64,000 bases of DNA from Nematostella vectensis. Lineage: Eukaryota; Cnidaria; Anthozoa; Actiniaria; Edwardsiidae. How positions within the stretch are numbered: the first letter of the stretch is position 1; each line of letters starts with the position of its first letter. The stretch is from NCBI RefSeq assembly GCF_932526225.1, contig NC_064042.1, positions 10,182,540-10,246,539 on the forward strand, in the 5' to 3' direction. The notes under the pieces were generated by a model. The model was not told the origin of the DNA and did no database searches. It saw only the letters and a program-made list of their open reading frames with translations. The translations under genes and the position numbers were made by a program. Shown piece after piece: positions 56,193 to 64,000 of the stretch.

Positions 56193-57895
56193 TGTTGTGG
56201 CAACAGAGACAACGGAATTTCCGTCGGGTTGGAATGCATTGTTGCTGGGGCTTTTTCTTTGAAAACCTGAAGCTGGAGACGAGATAAAGAATCTGCTAAA
56301 ATGTTATGCACACCTGGTATATGCTTTGCTCTGAAAAGAATATTATGTTTAAGACAAAGGGCGACCAAGTGGCGGACAAAAAACATTAGAGATTTATCCC
56401 GGCAGCTCTGTTTATTGATCACGTAAACCAATGCTTCGTTATCAGTAAAAAATAAAATGCACTGGTTGGTCATTCTATGCCCCCATAAATGCACACTAAG
56501 GACAATGGGATAGAATTCCAGAATAGCGATGTTCTTTCCTACCCATGTATCGGGCCATTGCCCATAGCACCATTCGTCACCAAAAACTGCCCCATAACCC
56601 AGAGAGCCTGCAGCATCAGTAAAGAGCCGAAGTTTAGGTGAGCTCACCCAGTGCTCGTCAAGGAAAAATGACTTGCAATTGAAGTTCTGAAGAAAAGACA
56701 GCCAAATTTTTAAGTCCTCCTTGGCACTTATATTTAGTCTGATCTTGTGGTGAGGGGCCCTAACATTAATAGTGAGATCTATCAGCCGCCTCAGAAAGGC
56801 CCTGCCAGGCATGACAACAGAACATGCGAAATTTAGCATTCCAATTAGCGACTGTAACTCCTGGAGGGACACCTTCTTTCTGCGCAAAAAACTAGTAATC
56901 AGCTGTATAGACTTGTCAATTTTGTCTTGTGGTAGGCGAGCCACTAACATTTGGGTATCAAGTTCAATACCCGCAAACTGCAAAGTAGTGGCAGGTCCCA
57001 TTGTTTTCTCTGGTGCTATGGGAATACCCAGATAGTGACATAGGTCCAGAAAAAGTTGTAGTTGCGCCCTACATAGATCTTCGGTAGGGGCTATGATCAA
57101 AAAGTCATCAAGAAGGTGGAGGATTGAATGTATATGTAATTTGTGCCTAGCTATCCATTCCACAGCCGTACTAAAGGTTTCAAACGTTTTACAGGAGCTG
57201 GAACAACCCATAGGCATGCATCGATCATAATAGTAAGAGTCTCTCCATTTAAAACCCAACAAGGGGTAGTCCTTAGGATCGATAGGAATTATGCGAAATG
57301 CATTCTTTATGTCAGTCTTAGCAAGATAACAGCTGGTACCATTATGCCGAATAAATCGAATAGCGTCCTCGATAGTGGCATAACGGACGCTTGTATTAGC
57401 TGGCATTATGCCATCATTGATAGAAATCCCTTTAGGGAAAGAAAGATGATGTATAAGCCTAAATTCACCGGGTGTTTTCTTAGGTACAACCCCCAACGGA
57501 GATACCCGAAAGGGTGAAAATGGTGGGATTGCAAAGGGACCTGCAAGCCTATGGGCCTCCAGCTCTTTGAAGACCTTGGCATCAACAATTTCAGGATGTT
57601 CAGAAGCCGAAAGCAGGTTCTGAGATTCAAGGGGTTCTAATGTGCCTTCAAAATGCAAGGAAAAACCTGAATTGAAACCCTTAGACAGATAAGCAAAAAT
57701 GGCTGGTTCATACCCAGAAAGTAAATGTAAAAAACGTTCACTTTTTACCGGGGTTGGAAGATTGGGGCCTGGCATGTTCCGATTGTCCTCCCGGTTGTTG
57801 CCGTTGGGGACGAAAACATTTAGTGGCAGGGTGGCTACCAGCACTGCAGAGATAACATGCATGCTTGAAGTCGCAACCCGAACATGCCTTGCCAC
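56180..57895 (-). CDS. Reverse transcriptase-RNase H (Ngaro-like pol)
   Basis: 571 open codons in the +1 frame relative to the gag-like ORF, overlapping it by 158 bp. The first codon is GTG, so either frameshifting or reinitiation at ATG codon 41 (57775, 38 bp before the end of gag) is needed. RT motif A is at D195 (YLAKTDIKNAF) and motif C at D263-D264 (LLDDFLII), the LLDD form seen in DIRS/Ngaro elements. RNase H residues D427 (FTDAAG), E460 (ILEFYP), D485 (FFTDNEA) and D535 (NILADSLSR) are all present. No protease or methyltransferase domain is seen. Confidence 0.93.
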   Translation of the reverse strand: MARHVRVATSSMHVISAVLVATLPLNVFVPNGNNREDNRNMPGPNLPTPVKSERFLHLLSGYEPAIFAYLSKGFNSGFSLHFEGTLEPLESQNLLSASEHPEIVDAKVFKELEAHRLAGPFAIPPFSPFRVSPLGVVPKKTPGEFRLIHHLSFPKGISINDGIMPANTSVRYATIEDAIRFIRHNGTSCYLAKTDIKNAFRIIPIDPKDYPLLGFKWRDSYYYDRCMPMGCSSSCKTFETFSTAVEWIARHKLHIHSILHLLDDFLIIAPTEDLCRAQLQLFLDLCHYLGIPIAPEKTMGPATTLQFAGIELDTQMLVARLPQDKIDKSIQLITSFLRRKKVSLQELQSLIGMLNFACSVVMPGRAFLRRLIDLTINVRAPHHKIRLNISAKEDLKIWLSFLQNFNCKSFFLDEHWVSSPKLRLFTDAAGSLGYGAVFGDEWCYGQWPDTWVGKNIAILEFYPIVLSVHLWGHRMTNQCILFFTDNEALVYVINKQSCRDKSLMFFVRHLVALCLKHNILFRAKHIPGVHNILADSLSRLQLQVFKEKAPATMHSNPTEIPLSLLPQHWGP

Positions 57896-58829
57896 TGTGG
57901 AAACGGTAACAGAAACCTTTTGGGATAGCCTGGTGTGATTTGTTTGGAATTCTTCCGGTACTGGCAGGTTTAGTTACCAAAACATGTGACCGAAGCCACA
58001 ATTCGGAATGGATATTGGCCCATGGGAACAGGGAGGGGTTTACCTGGCGCAGCGTACGGAATGTTTCATCATAATAACGCCAATTGTGGCCACGATTAGC
58101 CAAATCATGGATCGTTTCCCCATATTTCATGAGGGCTGGGGCCTCATTGGGATATTTCTGGGTATAAACCGCCACAAAAATTCTGAAGGCTGATGCCCAC
58201 ATCTCCATAGTCAGATTCCGTTTAGGCCGAGTAGTGGGCTCTAGACAAATAGAGGGCTGCCGGCCCCCACTACCTGATGAGACACTTAACTGATATTTGT
58301 CCTCTGACCAGGGATTGCTTAATAGAATACCAAACTCTAAAAATTCATTATCCCAAATCTTCGCCTTTGTCTTTGTGGAAACTCTTGTGTCGAGCGAAAA
58401 TTGAACTGTCTGAAGGTCATGTGTAGGGGGTGGTGGAGGGTCCTTCTCACCTGAGAGCAGGCCCCGAACGTTGGTGATGGCTGACTCCACCAATGCATCG
58501 GTGCGCGTTTGGGGTGGAACCTCCACTGGTGTATTAGCTTCTTCAGCAGGAACCCGCTGTGGGAGGAGAGGTATAAGGGCATCTGTGACCCTGGTTGTGA
58601 CCGTTGAAATGATCATCTCCAACGTGTCTGGTGACAAGGTTGCGTGTGGTGGTATGACCGTTGGCTCTCTGTTATTTACGGCTGATGGTGGTGCGACAAT
58701 TTCCTCCGTGTTGTTAACGGCTGGTGGAGGGTCGACCATTAACCCGGTTCTCCTTGCTTGCAGCCGAGCAGATCTAGGCCTTTTAGCTGGCTGAATTGGA
58801 GGTGGTGGTGGTCGGCGTTTCCTAGGCAT
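57738..58829 (-). CDS. Gag-like protein with zinc-binding C-terminus
   Basis: 363 aa from a true ATG. N-terminus is basic and proline-rich (PRKRRPPPPP), then a proline-rich region to about 135 and a probable structured domain at about 140-300 with many aromatic residues (WASAFRIFVAVYTQKYP). The C-terminus holds C307-x8-C316-x2-C319-x3-H323, then a CCHC knuckle C325-x2-C328-x4-H333-x4-C338. It is likely the nucleic-acid-binding structural protein of the element's RNP. An acceptor-like CCTATAG ends 10 bp upstream of the ATG. Confidence 0.85.
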   Translation of the reverse strand: MPRKRRPPPPPIQPAKRPRSARLQARRTGLMVDPPPAVNNTEEIVAPPSAVNNREPTVIPPHATLSPDTLEMIISTVTTRVTDALIPLLPQRVPAEEANTPVEVPPQTRTDALVESAITNVRGLLSGEKDPPPPPTHDLQTVQFSLDTRVSTKTKAKIWDNEFLEFGILLSNPWSEDKYQLSVSSGSGGRQPSICLEPTTRPKRNLTMEMWASAFRIFVAVYTQKYPNEAPALMKYGETIHDLANRGHNWRYYDETFRTLRQVNPSLFPWANIHSELWLRSHVLVTKPASTGRIPNKSHQAIPKGFCYRFHSGKACSGCDFKHACYLCSAGSHPATKCFRPQRQQPGGQSEHARPQSSNPGKK

Positions 58830-58920
58830 GGTCTACTTCTATAGGAAAATAGTACAAATCTATCTGCAAAAGATAGGTACATGGAGCTGATGTAATATCA
58901 TCCTCCAAAATTAATAAATT

Positions 58921-59331
58921 AGAGGAATGAAACCCCCAAATAATAAACATATAACAATGGGAGGATTGAAACCACCACAGCATCAGTGTACTAGAAAGCA
59001 AATCACAGCAAAATGAGAAACAAAATGATAAACAGGAGGATTGAAGCCCCATACAATCTACTAGAGAGAAAAATATAATAGAAAAGGAGGATTGAAAAAC
59101 CCCCAGAAAACAAATTACTGTACAAGGAGTAAAGCCTTGTGCAAATAATTAACAAGAGGATTAAAGCCCCATAAAATCTTAGGGACAAGGGGAGGAATAA
59201 AGCCCCCACGAAGCCAATTGTAAGGATTTAAGCCTCACAGAATTAATAAACACGAGGATTGAAGCCCCATGAAGTCCGCGAGTTGATATAAACCTCTCGC
59301 GATTGAGAGCAGAAGGAGGATTAAAGCCCCC
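58921..59331 (-). repeat. Imperfect tandem motif array between hydrolase and gag ORFs
   Basis: About ten copies of a plus-strand core GAGGATTGAAGCCCC, roughly every 30-75 bp: near 58921, 58961, 59035, 59086, 59124, 59155, 59190, 59222, 59253 and 59313, plus a weak one near 59285. Spacers are unrelated, so the core itself is what recurs. No ORF crosses it. Confidence 0.8.
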
Positions 59332-59766
59332 ACAAGGCAAATTTCAAGCCGAACTTAAACAACAAAATATAATGTATGACTCCTCGTAAGGGAAATTTAA
59401 TTGTACAAACATCGGATATAACATACCCGCAGTTATGAAGCAACTATGCAAGAAAGAAAATATCAAAATGCCAAAACCGTTAAATACTTCGCTATTAGTT
59501 CGGTAAAACAGTGGAGGTCAAAGAGGGTCAACAGCTCAAGTAAACAGTACGATAAAAACAGATTTTGAACAGATTAGTGCCACCACAATAAGAACGGAGT
59601 AAGTAATAGTAGTTCGGCTAAATTCAATGAGTGAAAAAAGAGGCAATCCGTAAGGCCTATCAGTCATCAACAAACCTACCGATCGTTAAAGATGAGTTTC
59701 GGTCTCCGTTGTCTTGAGTAAGTTGATTGAATGAATGATAGCACCGCGATAGCTACGATACAGCAT

Positions 59767-60297
59767 CTACTGGCTATCTTGAGACAAATGAACTCCATCA
59801 CGCAGGAATGGAGTATGGAAAGGGTTTTTAAAACCCCTGTGTGACCAGCAGAACACGTTTGGCAAGGACTCGAGAAGAACACTCGAGATTTGGTTAAGAG
59901 TTTCAGCATTTCTGTTAAATACGCGGTGACCGCGGAATGCACGCCCCCGTGGGATAACATGGCATAAACCGACGACGCGAACGGAATACTCGTTGCGTAA
60001 GAGCAACACTAATTCTTCAATGCGTGAGCCAACAACTTCAGGACCAACACAGGAAAGGTCATTGGTACCGATTTCAATAATAACTACATCGGGAGAGGAC
60101 CGAGAAACGACATGGAGATCCCTGGCGCGAAGCCAAGGAACAGTGCGTCCTCCCACGCCGTGCAAAATAACATGGATGCTACCAGCAAAACCAAAGGAAA
60201 GATCCGCCCGGGAATCAAAATTAGCCGAAAGATCCGAATGTAGACGACGGACAAAAGAATGTCCTAAGATGAGAACTTTAGGTATATCAGAAACCAT
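59767..60297 (-). CDS. SGNH/GDSL-type hydrolase ORF of the Ngaro-like element (interrupted by TAG)
   Basis: 176 codons from an ATG 11 bp downstream of repeat A. SGNH blocks in order: GHS14 (His in place of the usual Asp, nucleophile Ser kept), GVGG (47-50), GTN79D, and D167-x-x-H170. An extra hydrolase ORF has been described in some Ngaro elements (recalled, not searched); usual roles are esterase or lipase activity, and its function in transposition is unknown. The frame stops at TAG (59767-59769) just after block V. It continues open for another 26 codons to TAA at 59686, beginning MLYRSYRGAI, which resembles a normal C-terminal helix. So either a recent nonsense mutation or readthrough. 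Confidence 0.85.
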   Translation of the reverse strand: MVSDIPKVLILGHSFVRRLHSDLSANFDSRADLSFGFAGSIHVILHGVGGRTVPWLRARDLHVVSRSSPDVVIIEIGTNDLSCVGPEVVGSRIEELVLLLRNEYSVRVVGLCHVIPRGRAFRGHRVFNRNAETLNQISSVLLESLPNVFCWSHRGFKNPFHTPFLRDGVHLSQDSQ

Positions 60298-60308
60298 AAC
60301 AACTCACC

Positions 60309-60567
60309 GAAAAACTTTAGCGGATCCTTCGGCGACTGGCAGCAAATGACACCGTGCACGAGTGTTTCCCTAGCCTAGTGCTAATGGATAGGGGTCAATG
60401 CAATGCATCCCCAACAGGAGTCACGTGTGGACAGTTGTTATATAACAATAACACAGGGTCCCCATCAATGAATTATACTGCACAGGGTTCCGATTATAAT
60501 ATTATAGCATTAATTTGAATAACCCGTGGGAAAGCATAAAAAGTCTATTCGCAAGCAAATATTTTCT
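60309..60567 (-). repeat. Split direct repeat A, 5' copy (upstream of the ORFs)
   Basis: 5' terminal repeat of the element on its coding strand, expected to hold its promoter. It ends 11 bp before the hydrolase ATG, with a GTGAGT splice-donor match immediately after it (minus strand, 60307-60302). Confidence 0.93.
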
Positions 60568-60989
60568 ATTATATTATATTATATTATATTATATTATATT
60601 ATATTATATTATATTATATTATATTATATTATATTATATTATATTATATTATATTATATTATATTATATTATATTATATTATATTATATTATATTATATT
60701 ATATTATATTATATTATATTATATTATATTATATTATATTATATTATATTATATTATATTATATTATATTATATTATATTATATTATATTATATTATATT
60801 ATATTATATTATATTATATTATATTATATTATATTATATTGTATTATATTGAATTATATTATATTATATTATATTATATTATATTATATTATATTATATT
60901 ATATTATATTATATTATATTATATTATATTATATTATATTATATTATATTATATTATATTATATTATATTATATTATATTATATTTTAT
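60568..60989. repeat. Pentanucleotide microsatellite, unit 5, right part
   Basis: About 84 ATATT copies with one GTATT/GAATT interruption near 60841-60855. It continues the tract on the far side of the retrotransposon. Confidence 0.97.
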
Positions 60990-61259
60990 TTTTAGGGCTC
61001 CAGATATATCCTTGTTTGTTTTGGCAAGGATTTTCAGCCCTCCCACTCTAAAATGGTCTCCGCGGTCCCTGGCTAATGGCTCGGGCGAAGCGTCGTGTTG
61101 AAGACGGCATATTTATGCTTTCTCACTTTCCTAATATGGTGCGCGCGTGGTCAGAGCCCTTGCGCGCGTGCGTGACGTCATGGCCGCTGGTGACGTGATA
61201 ATGCAAATTAGAATAGAAATCAAAGAGACCCATGCTAGCTTGCAAGCTACAGATCTGCG
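60990..61259 (+). promoter_or_regulatory. Putative promoter, copy 5: CRE plus octamer
   Basis: TGACGTCA at 61173-61180, TGACGTGA and ATGCAAAT at conserved spacing. It lies between the retrotransposon-split microsatellite and exon 1. Confidence 0.5.
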
Positions 61260-64000
61260 ATGATCTGGATAATTGTAAGCGTAATTTTGGGGACTTTATT
61301 GGGTATACTAGACCATGTATACCCAAATCTACAAATACTATATATACCAAAAATGTTAGCGGCAGAGTCGCGCAATGGTAAGTTGAAATCTTTGTTATTT
61401 TACCTCAAAATGACACTGCGCTTTCTCGAATGTGTTCCTTTTTTTTTGCGATAGCCTTTAGCGATTTTTTTTTACATATTTTATTTATTTTGCAGTAATT
61501 CTCGGAATTACAGATTTTTCAGAACCAAGCTCTCTCATCGGTAAGTGTTGAAATGTTTAATATTTCTTGGATTAATTATTTTTAAAAACTAAACGATTTA
61601 CTTGATAGTTTGTTCCATTGCTTGTTAGCTTAGCCACAACTAAAAGCAATGAAAAAGATATCGTTATTTACAAGTGTTTGAACCCTTCTGAATTAGTCTA
61701 TAGATCGATTGTTGTTGTTTTCTGTTCAGATACCTGTGCTGTATATAAAAACCGCACGAGATAATGTTGGCAATACAAATTTTGTTGCAAACCATTAGCT
61801 AACGGGGAATGGGGGGGGGGGGGGGGGGGAGCGGGGACAGTTCACAGTGGATGCGGGATTTTCCAAAGGACATATGGGGCGCACTGTCTGCTTCCCTTTT
61901 TTATTGGGGGGGGGGGGGGAGGTTGTTCTAGAGACATCAGGTCTACTACTACTGTTCTACTACTGTTTATTCAATCACAGAGACTTGGGGTGCGGTCATT
62001 AATTACTGGGGGGCATTTTTGCAAACTCTGGGCTAAAAATGTTTTGTCCCCCTCAAATCCAAGCCCAAAAATCGTGCCCCCCCCCGCCTCCACTTATTTA
62101 TATTCAATGATTATATGTCTTTACAACCACAGAGCCACAGAGACTTGATATATTGAATGTAACTGAGAATAACCTTTTACTAAAATATAGATCAGCTAGC
62201 ATGGCAATTTTGTCTTTTTTAATTTAAGTATGAATCTTCACTTCGCTAGTTTAAGAGTGACAAATAGATGAACAACATATACCTGTGTCGCTAGAAAACG
62301 ACTACGTCGTCGACGAGTCTAGGTTTCGCAACATTTTAATGTATTTGTTTTGTTCAACTGATTAGAACAGGCAGGCGCCGAATTAATTCTGGTTTTAATA
62401 TATTAATGAGCAAGAACGTCATTGTTCAAATGTAAATTTTTTTCAGTTCACAATGTTTCCTCTATTATATACTTAGTTCAATATTGTTCAGGAACCAATC
62501 TTGTATTTATATAAATATATTTTGAGAATCCCTCTAATGGTTGACAGACAAAGACCCAAAAATGTGACCACCCTTTAATGACAGCCCCAAAAATGTGACC
62601 TCCCCCCCAAAAAAAAAAAATTGGCGCCCTAAAAGACATAGCCTCCCTACATATTTGCCGCCCCCCCCCCCCCCCAGTAATAAATGACCGCTCCCTTAGT
62701 CGCAGAGGCGTACAACATAAGACTTCAGCCCTGTGTTGATTCATAAATTTCAGGAAATGGTATAACGAGACTAAGAGTAATAACCTCTATCCATTTGTTT
62801 GCAGAGTTTCGGGACAGAAGAATTGGATACGCTCGGGAGCCTACACGCCCAGATGATGTATTTAGATGTAATATAACAGGTGAGTAAAGATTTCACCTGA
62901 CATATAACCACCAAGATAATCTATATACATATAGTACAACACGCAGAGATGATTGATTTTTTGCCATTAAAAACTCTGAAAATTTAAATACGAGAATAAG
63001 TAACCTGTGTCTATTTTATTTCTTTGCAGAGTTTCGGGACAGAGGGATTGGATACGAGCGGCAGCCTTCCCTTCCCTTTTACGTGTATAAGAACACAACC
63101 TACACGCCAGGTGAGTAATGAAATCAAATAAGTCATATAACCTTACCCTTTGACGTGTATAACACTATCTTTACGACAGGTGCAAATGGTGTTATACACC
63201 TCACCGGGAAGTTACGTGTATAATACTACACTAGTCGCCTGTATGTCAGCAGATGATATGACATCTGGTCGGTGGACACGTCGTCTTATACTATAACATG
63301 AGTGATTGACTCAAAAACTTTTACACTTGTCTCCTTGCTGATCATTTCTGTATTTTATATTGTAATTGAACTTTGTTTATGTTGCTGATCTATTTGTTTT
63401 GTTTTAATCGTAGTCGGGCTGGTTCCGAAGGTAACCGCCCTAGCTGTAATCCCACCTGCACCGGAAGTAGTACCGCCATGGTGCAATCCTTTTTTCGTGT
63501 CGTTTGTCGTCATGGCGACCATGGTCACGGTAGCTGTTTTAGCAGTCAACTGGGACAGCGGAGACCAAACTGATGACGATAAAGAAGACGAGAACAAGAT
63601 GTCTTCCGACTTGAGGATCTGCCTGATGAAGGTGAGTACTGAGATGAATGTACAGTACCACGTCTGGTCTCTTTGCGAGTTCCAGGAAGAGGCGTTGGAG
63701 GGCGGAGGGAGGGGGGAGGGGGGTCGAAGCAGTACTACGTAAGTGCCAAAAAACACTGTAGGACTTTTAGAAGTTGTTGTATCTAATAATAATACTTGAA
63801 GGATATTCACTCAGAATAGCTGCAGAAGCAAAAGCTGTAGAAGGGCAAGTATTGCAAGTATATCACGTATATGACAATTAGGGCGTCCGCTGTACAATAT
63901 CTAGGGCCAGATACATATTACCAACTGTTTGTCCCGAAGACTGTTATTCAAAGTATGTTTTTAGATAGCGAAAATATATCAAGAAAAAGGAGAGTAGGAA
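61260..64000 (+). CDS. Novel single-pass membrane protein, array copy 5 (5' part; runs off the window)
   Basis: Exons 61260-61377, 61496-61540, 62805-62879, 63030-63110 and 63414-63631. The window ends in intron 5, so the tail exon, expected about 60 bp beyond, is not seen. Exon 1 uses a GTAAGT donor rather than GTGAGT and reads LYIPKM. Exon 3 has DVFRC instead of DVYRC. Ectodomain repeats, both sequons and the transmembrane helix are intact. A minus-strand retrotransposon ends about 0.69 kb upstream of the ATG, outside the CRE/octamer promoter, so transcription may survive. Confidence 0.7.
63150..63242 (+). repeat. Intron 4 hairpin and decayed exon-end repeats, copy 5
   Basis: Arms at 63155-63165 and 63189-63199, exact. 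Confidence 0.55.

Larger units (their letters stand above)
58838..60308 (-). promoter_or_regulatory. Possible intron removing the hydrolase ORF (donor after repeat A, acceptors before gag)
   Basis: Minus-strand donor CG/GTGAGT at 60308/60307. Acceptors TTTTGCAG ending at 58864 and TTTTCCTATAG ending at 58839, the second 10 bp before the gag ATG. Splicing would join the repeat A leader to gag, removing the hydrolase ORF and the motif array. Inferred from sequence only. Confidence 0.45.
53975..60567 (-). mobile_element. Ngaro-like tyrosine-recombinase retrotransposon, complete (6593 bp)
   Basis: Read on the minus strand: repeat A (60567-60309), hydrolase ORF, gag-like ORF, RT-RNase H, tyrosine recombinase, repeat B (54688-54474), repeat A (54474-54216), 26-bp linker, repeat B (54189-53975). 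This A-ORFs-B-A-B arrangement is the split-direct-repeat layout of Ngaro-type elements. DIRS elements have inverted termini and a methyltransferase domain; I see neither. Both A copies (259 bp) and both B copies (215 bp) are identical, so the insertion is recent. It lies inside an ATTAT microsatellite with no evident target duplication, as expected for recombinase-mediated integration. Core ORFs are open with catalytic residues in place. Confidence 0.92.
48845..64000 (+). repeat. Tandem array unit 5 (incomplete; split by a retrotransposon)
   Basis: Fifth unit, cut by the window end inside the last intron of its gene. A 6593-bp Ngaro-like element (53975-60567) sits in its microsatellite, so the underlying unit is about 12.3 kb. 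It is a mosaic: the first kilobase resembles unit 1, parts around 50.4-51.4 kb resemble unit 2, and the gene region resembles units 1 and 4. It has lost about 117 bp just before the microsatellite (near 53852). Confidence 0.92.

Noticed and set aside
53975-60567. LTR retrotransposon or DIRS1 interpretation
   Set aside because: There is no DDE integrase or protease and no simple LTR pair, which argues against an LTR element. Termini are split direct rather than inverted repeats, and there is no methyltransferase domain, which argues against DIRS1.
60515-61051. Long ORFs made of an IILYY repeat (also at 17291, 41834 and 53786)
   Set aside because: These are translations of the ATTAT microsatellite, open in several frames, with length set only by the repeat.

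Overview
The window is eukaryotic, almost certainly from an invertebrate animal. It has consistent GT-AG introns, AATAAA poly(A) signals, long AT-rich spacers, microsatellites, a pogo-like inverted-repeat relic and a tyrosine-recombinase retrotransposon. A cnidarian or another marine invertebrate is plausible from the repeat mix, but this is inference and the sequence alone does not prove it. There are no prokaryotic operons, CRISPR arrays, tRNAs or rRNAs that I can see.

Layout: almost the whole window is a head-to-tail tandem array of a roughly 12.1-12.4 kb unit. Five units are present, starting at about 11, 12455, 24548, 36639 and 48845; the fifth is cut by the window end. Each unit holds, in order: an AT-rich spacer; a CpG-dense hairpin followed by a (CCAG)n tract; an old internal 0.68 kb tandem duplication; a small pogo-like inverted-repeat relic; a pentanucleotide (ATATT/ATATG/ATATC) microsatellite; a short promoter with a perfect CRE and an octamer; and one plus-strand gene of six coding exons. 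Units 2 and 3 are nearly identical and look like a very recent 12.09 kb duplication. The other units are mosaics.

The gene is my reconstruction from phase-compatible splice sites that recur in every copy. It encodes about 1105-1150 residues: an N-terminal hydrophobic segment; a short ectodomain with two homologous exons (EFRDR-x-IGY-x-R-x-P-x-LP, each ending in an N-glycosylation sequon); one transmembrane helix; and a cytoplasmic tail of about 960 residues rich in Ser, Thr, Pro and Lys with nested repeats. I do not recognise the family. The tail carries a 34-residue coding repeat whose number differs between copies. This array is the best candidate here for an undescribed system.

Unit 5 is interrupted, inside its microsatellite and about 0.7 kb upstream of the gene, by a 6593-bp Ngaro-like retrotransposon on the minus strand (53975-60567). 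Its split direct repeats are complete and identical between copies. It has gag-like, RT-RNase H and tyrosine recombinase ORFs, plus a 5' SGNH-hydrolase ORF that carries an in-frame TAG. Identical repeats indicate a recent insertion. Splice signals suggest that the hydrolase ORF may be spliced out to express gag.
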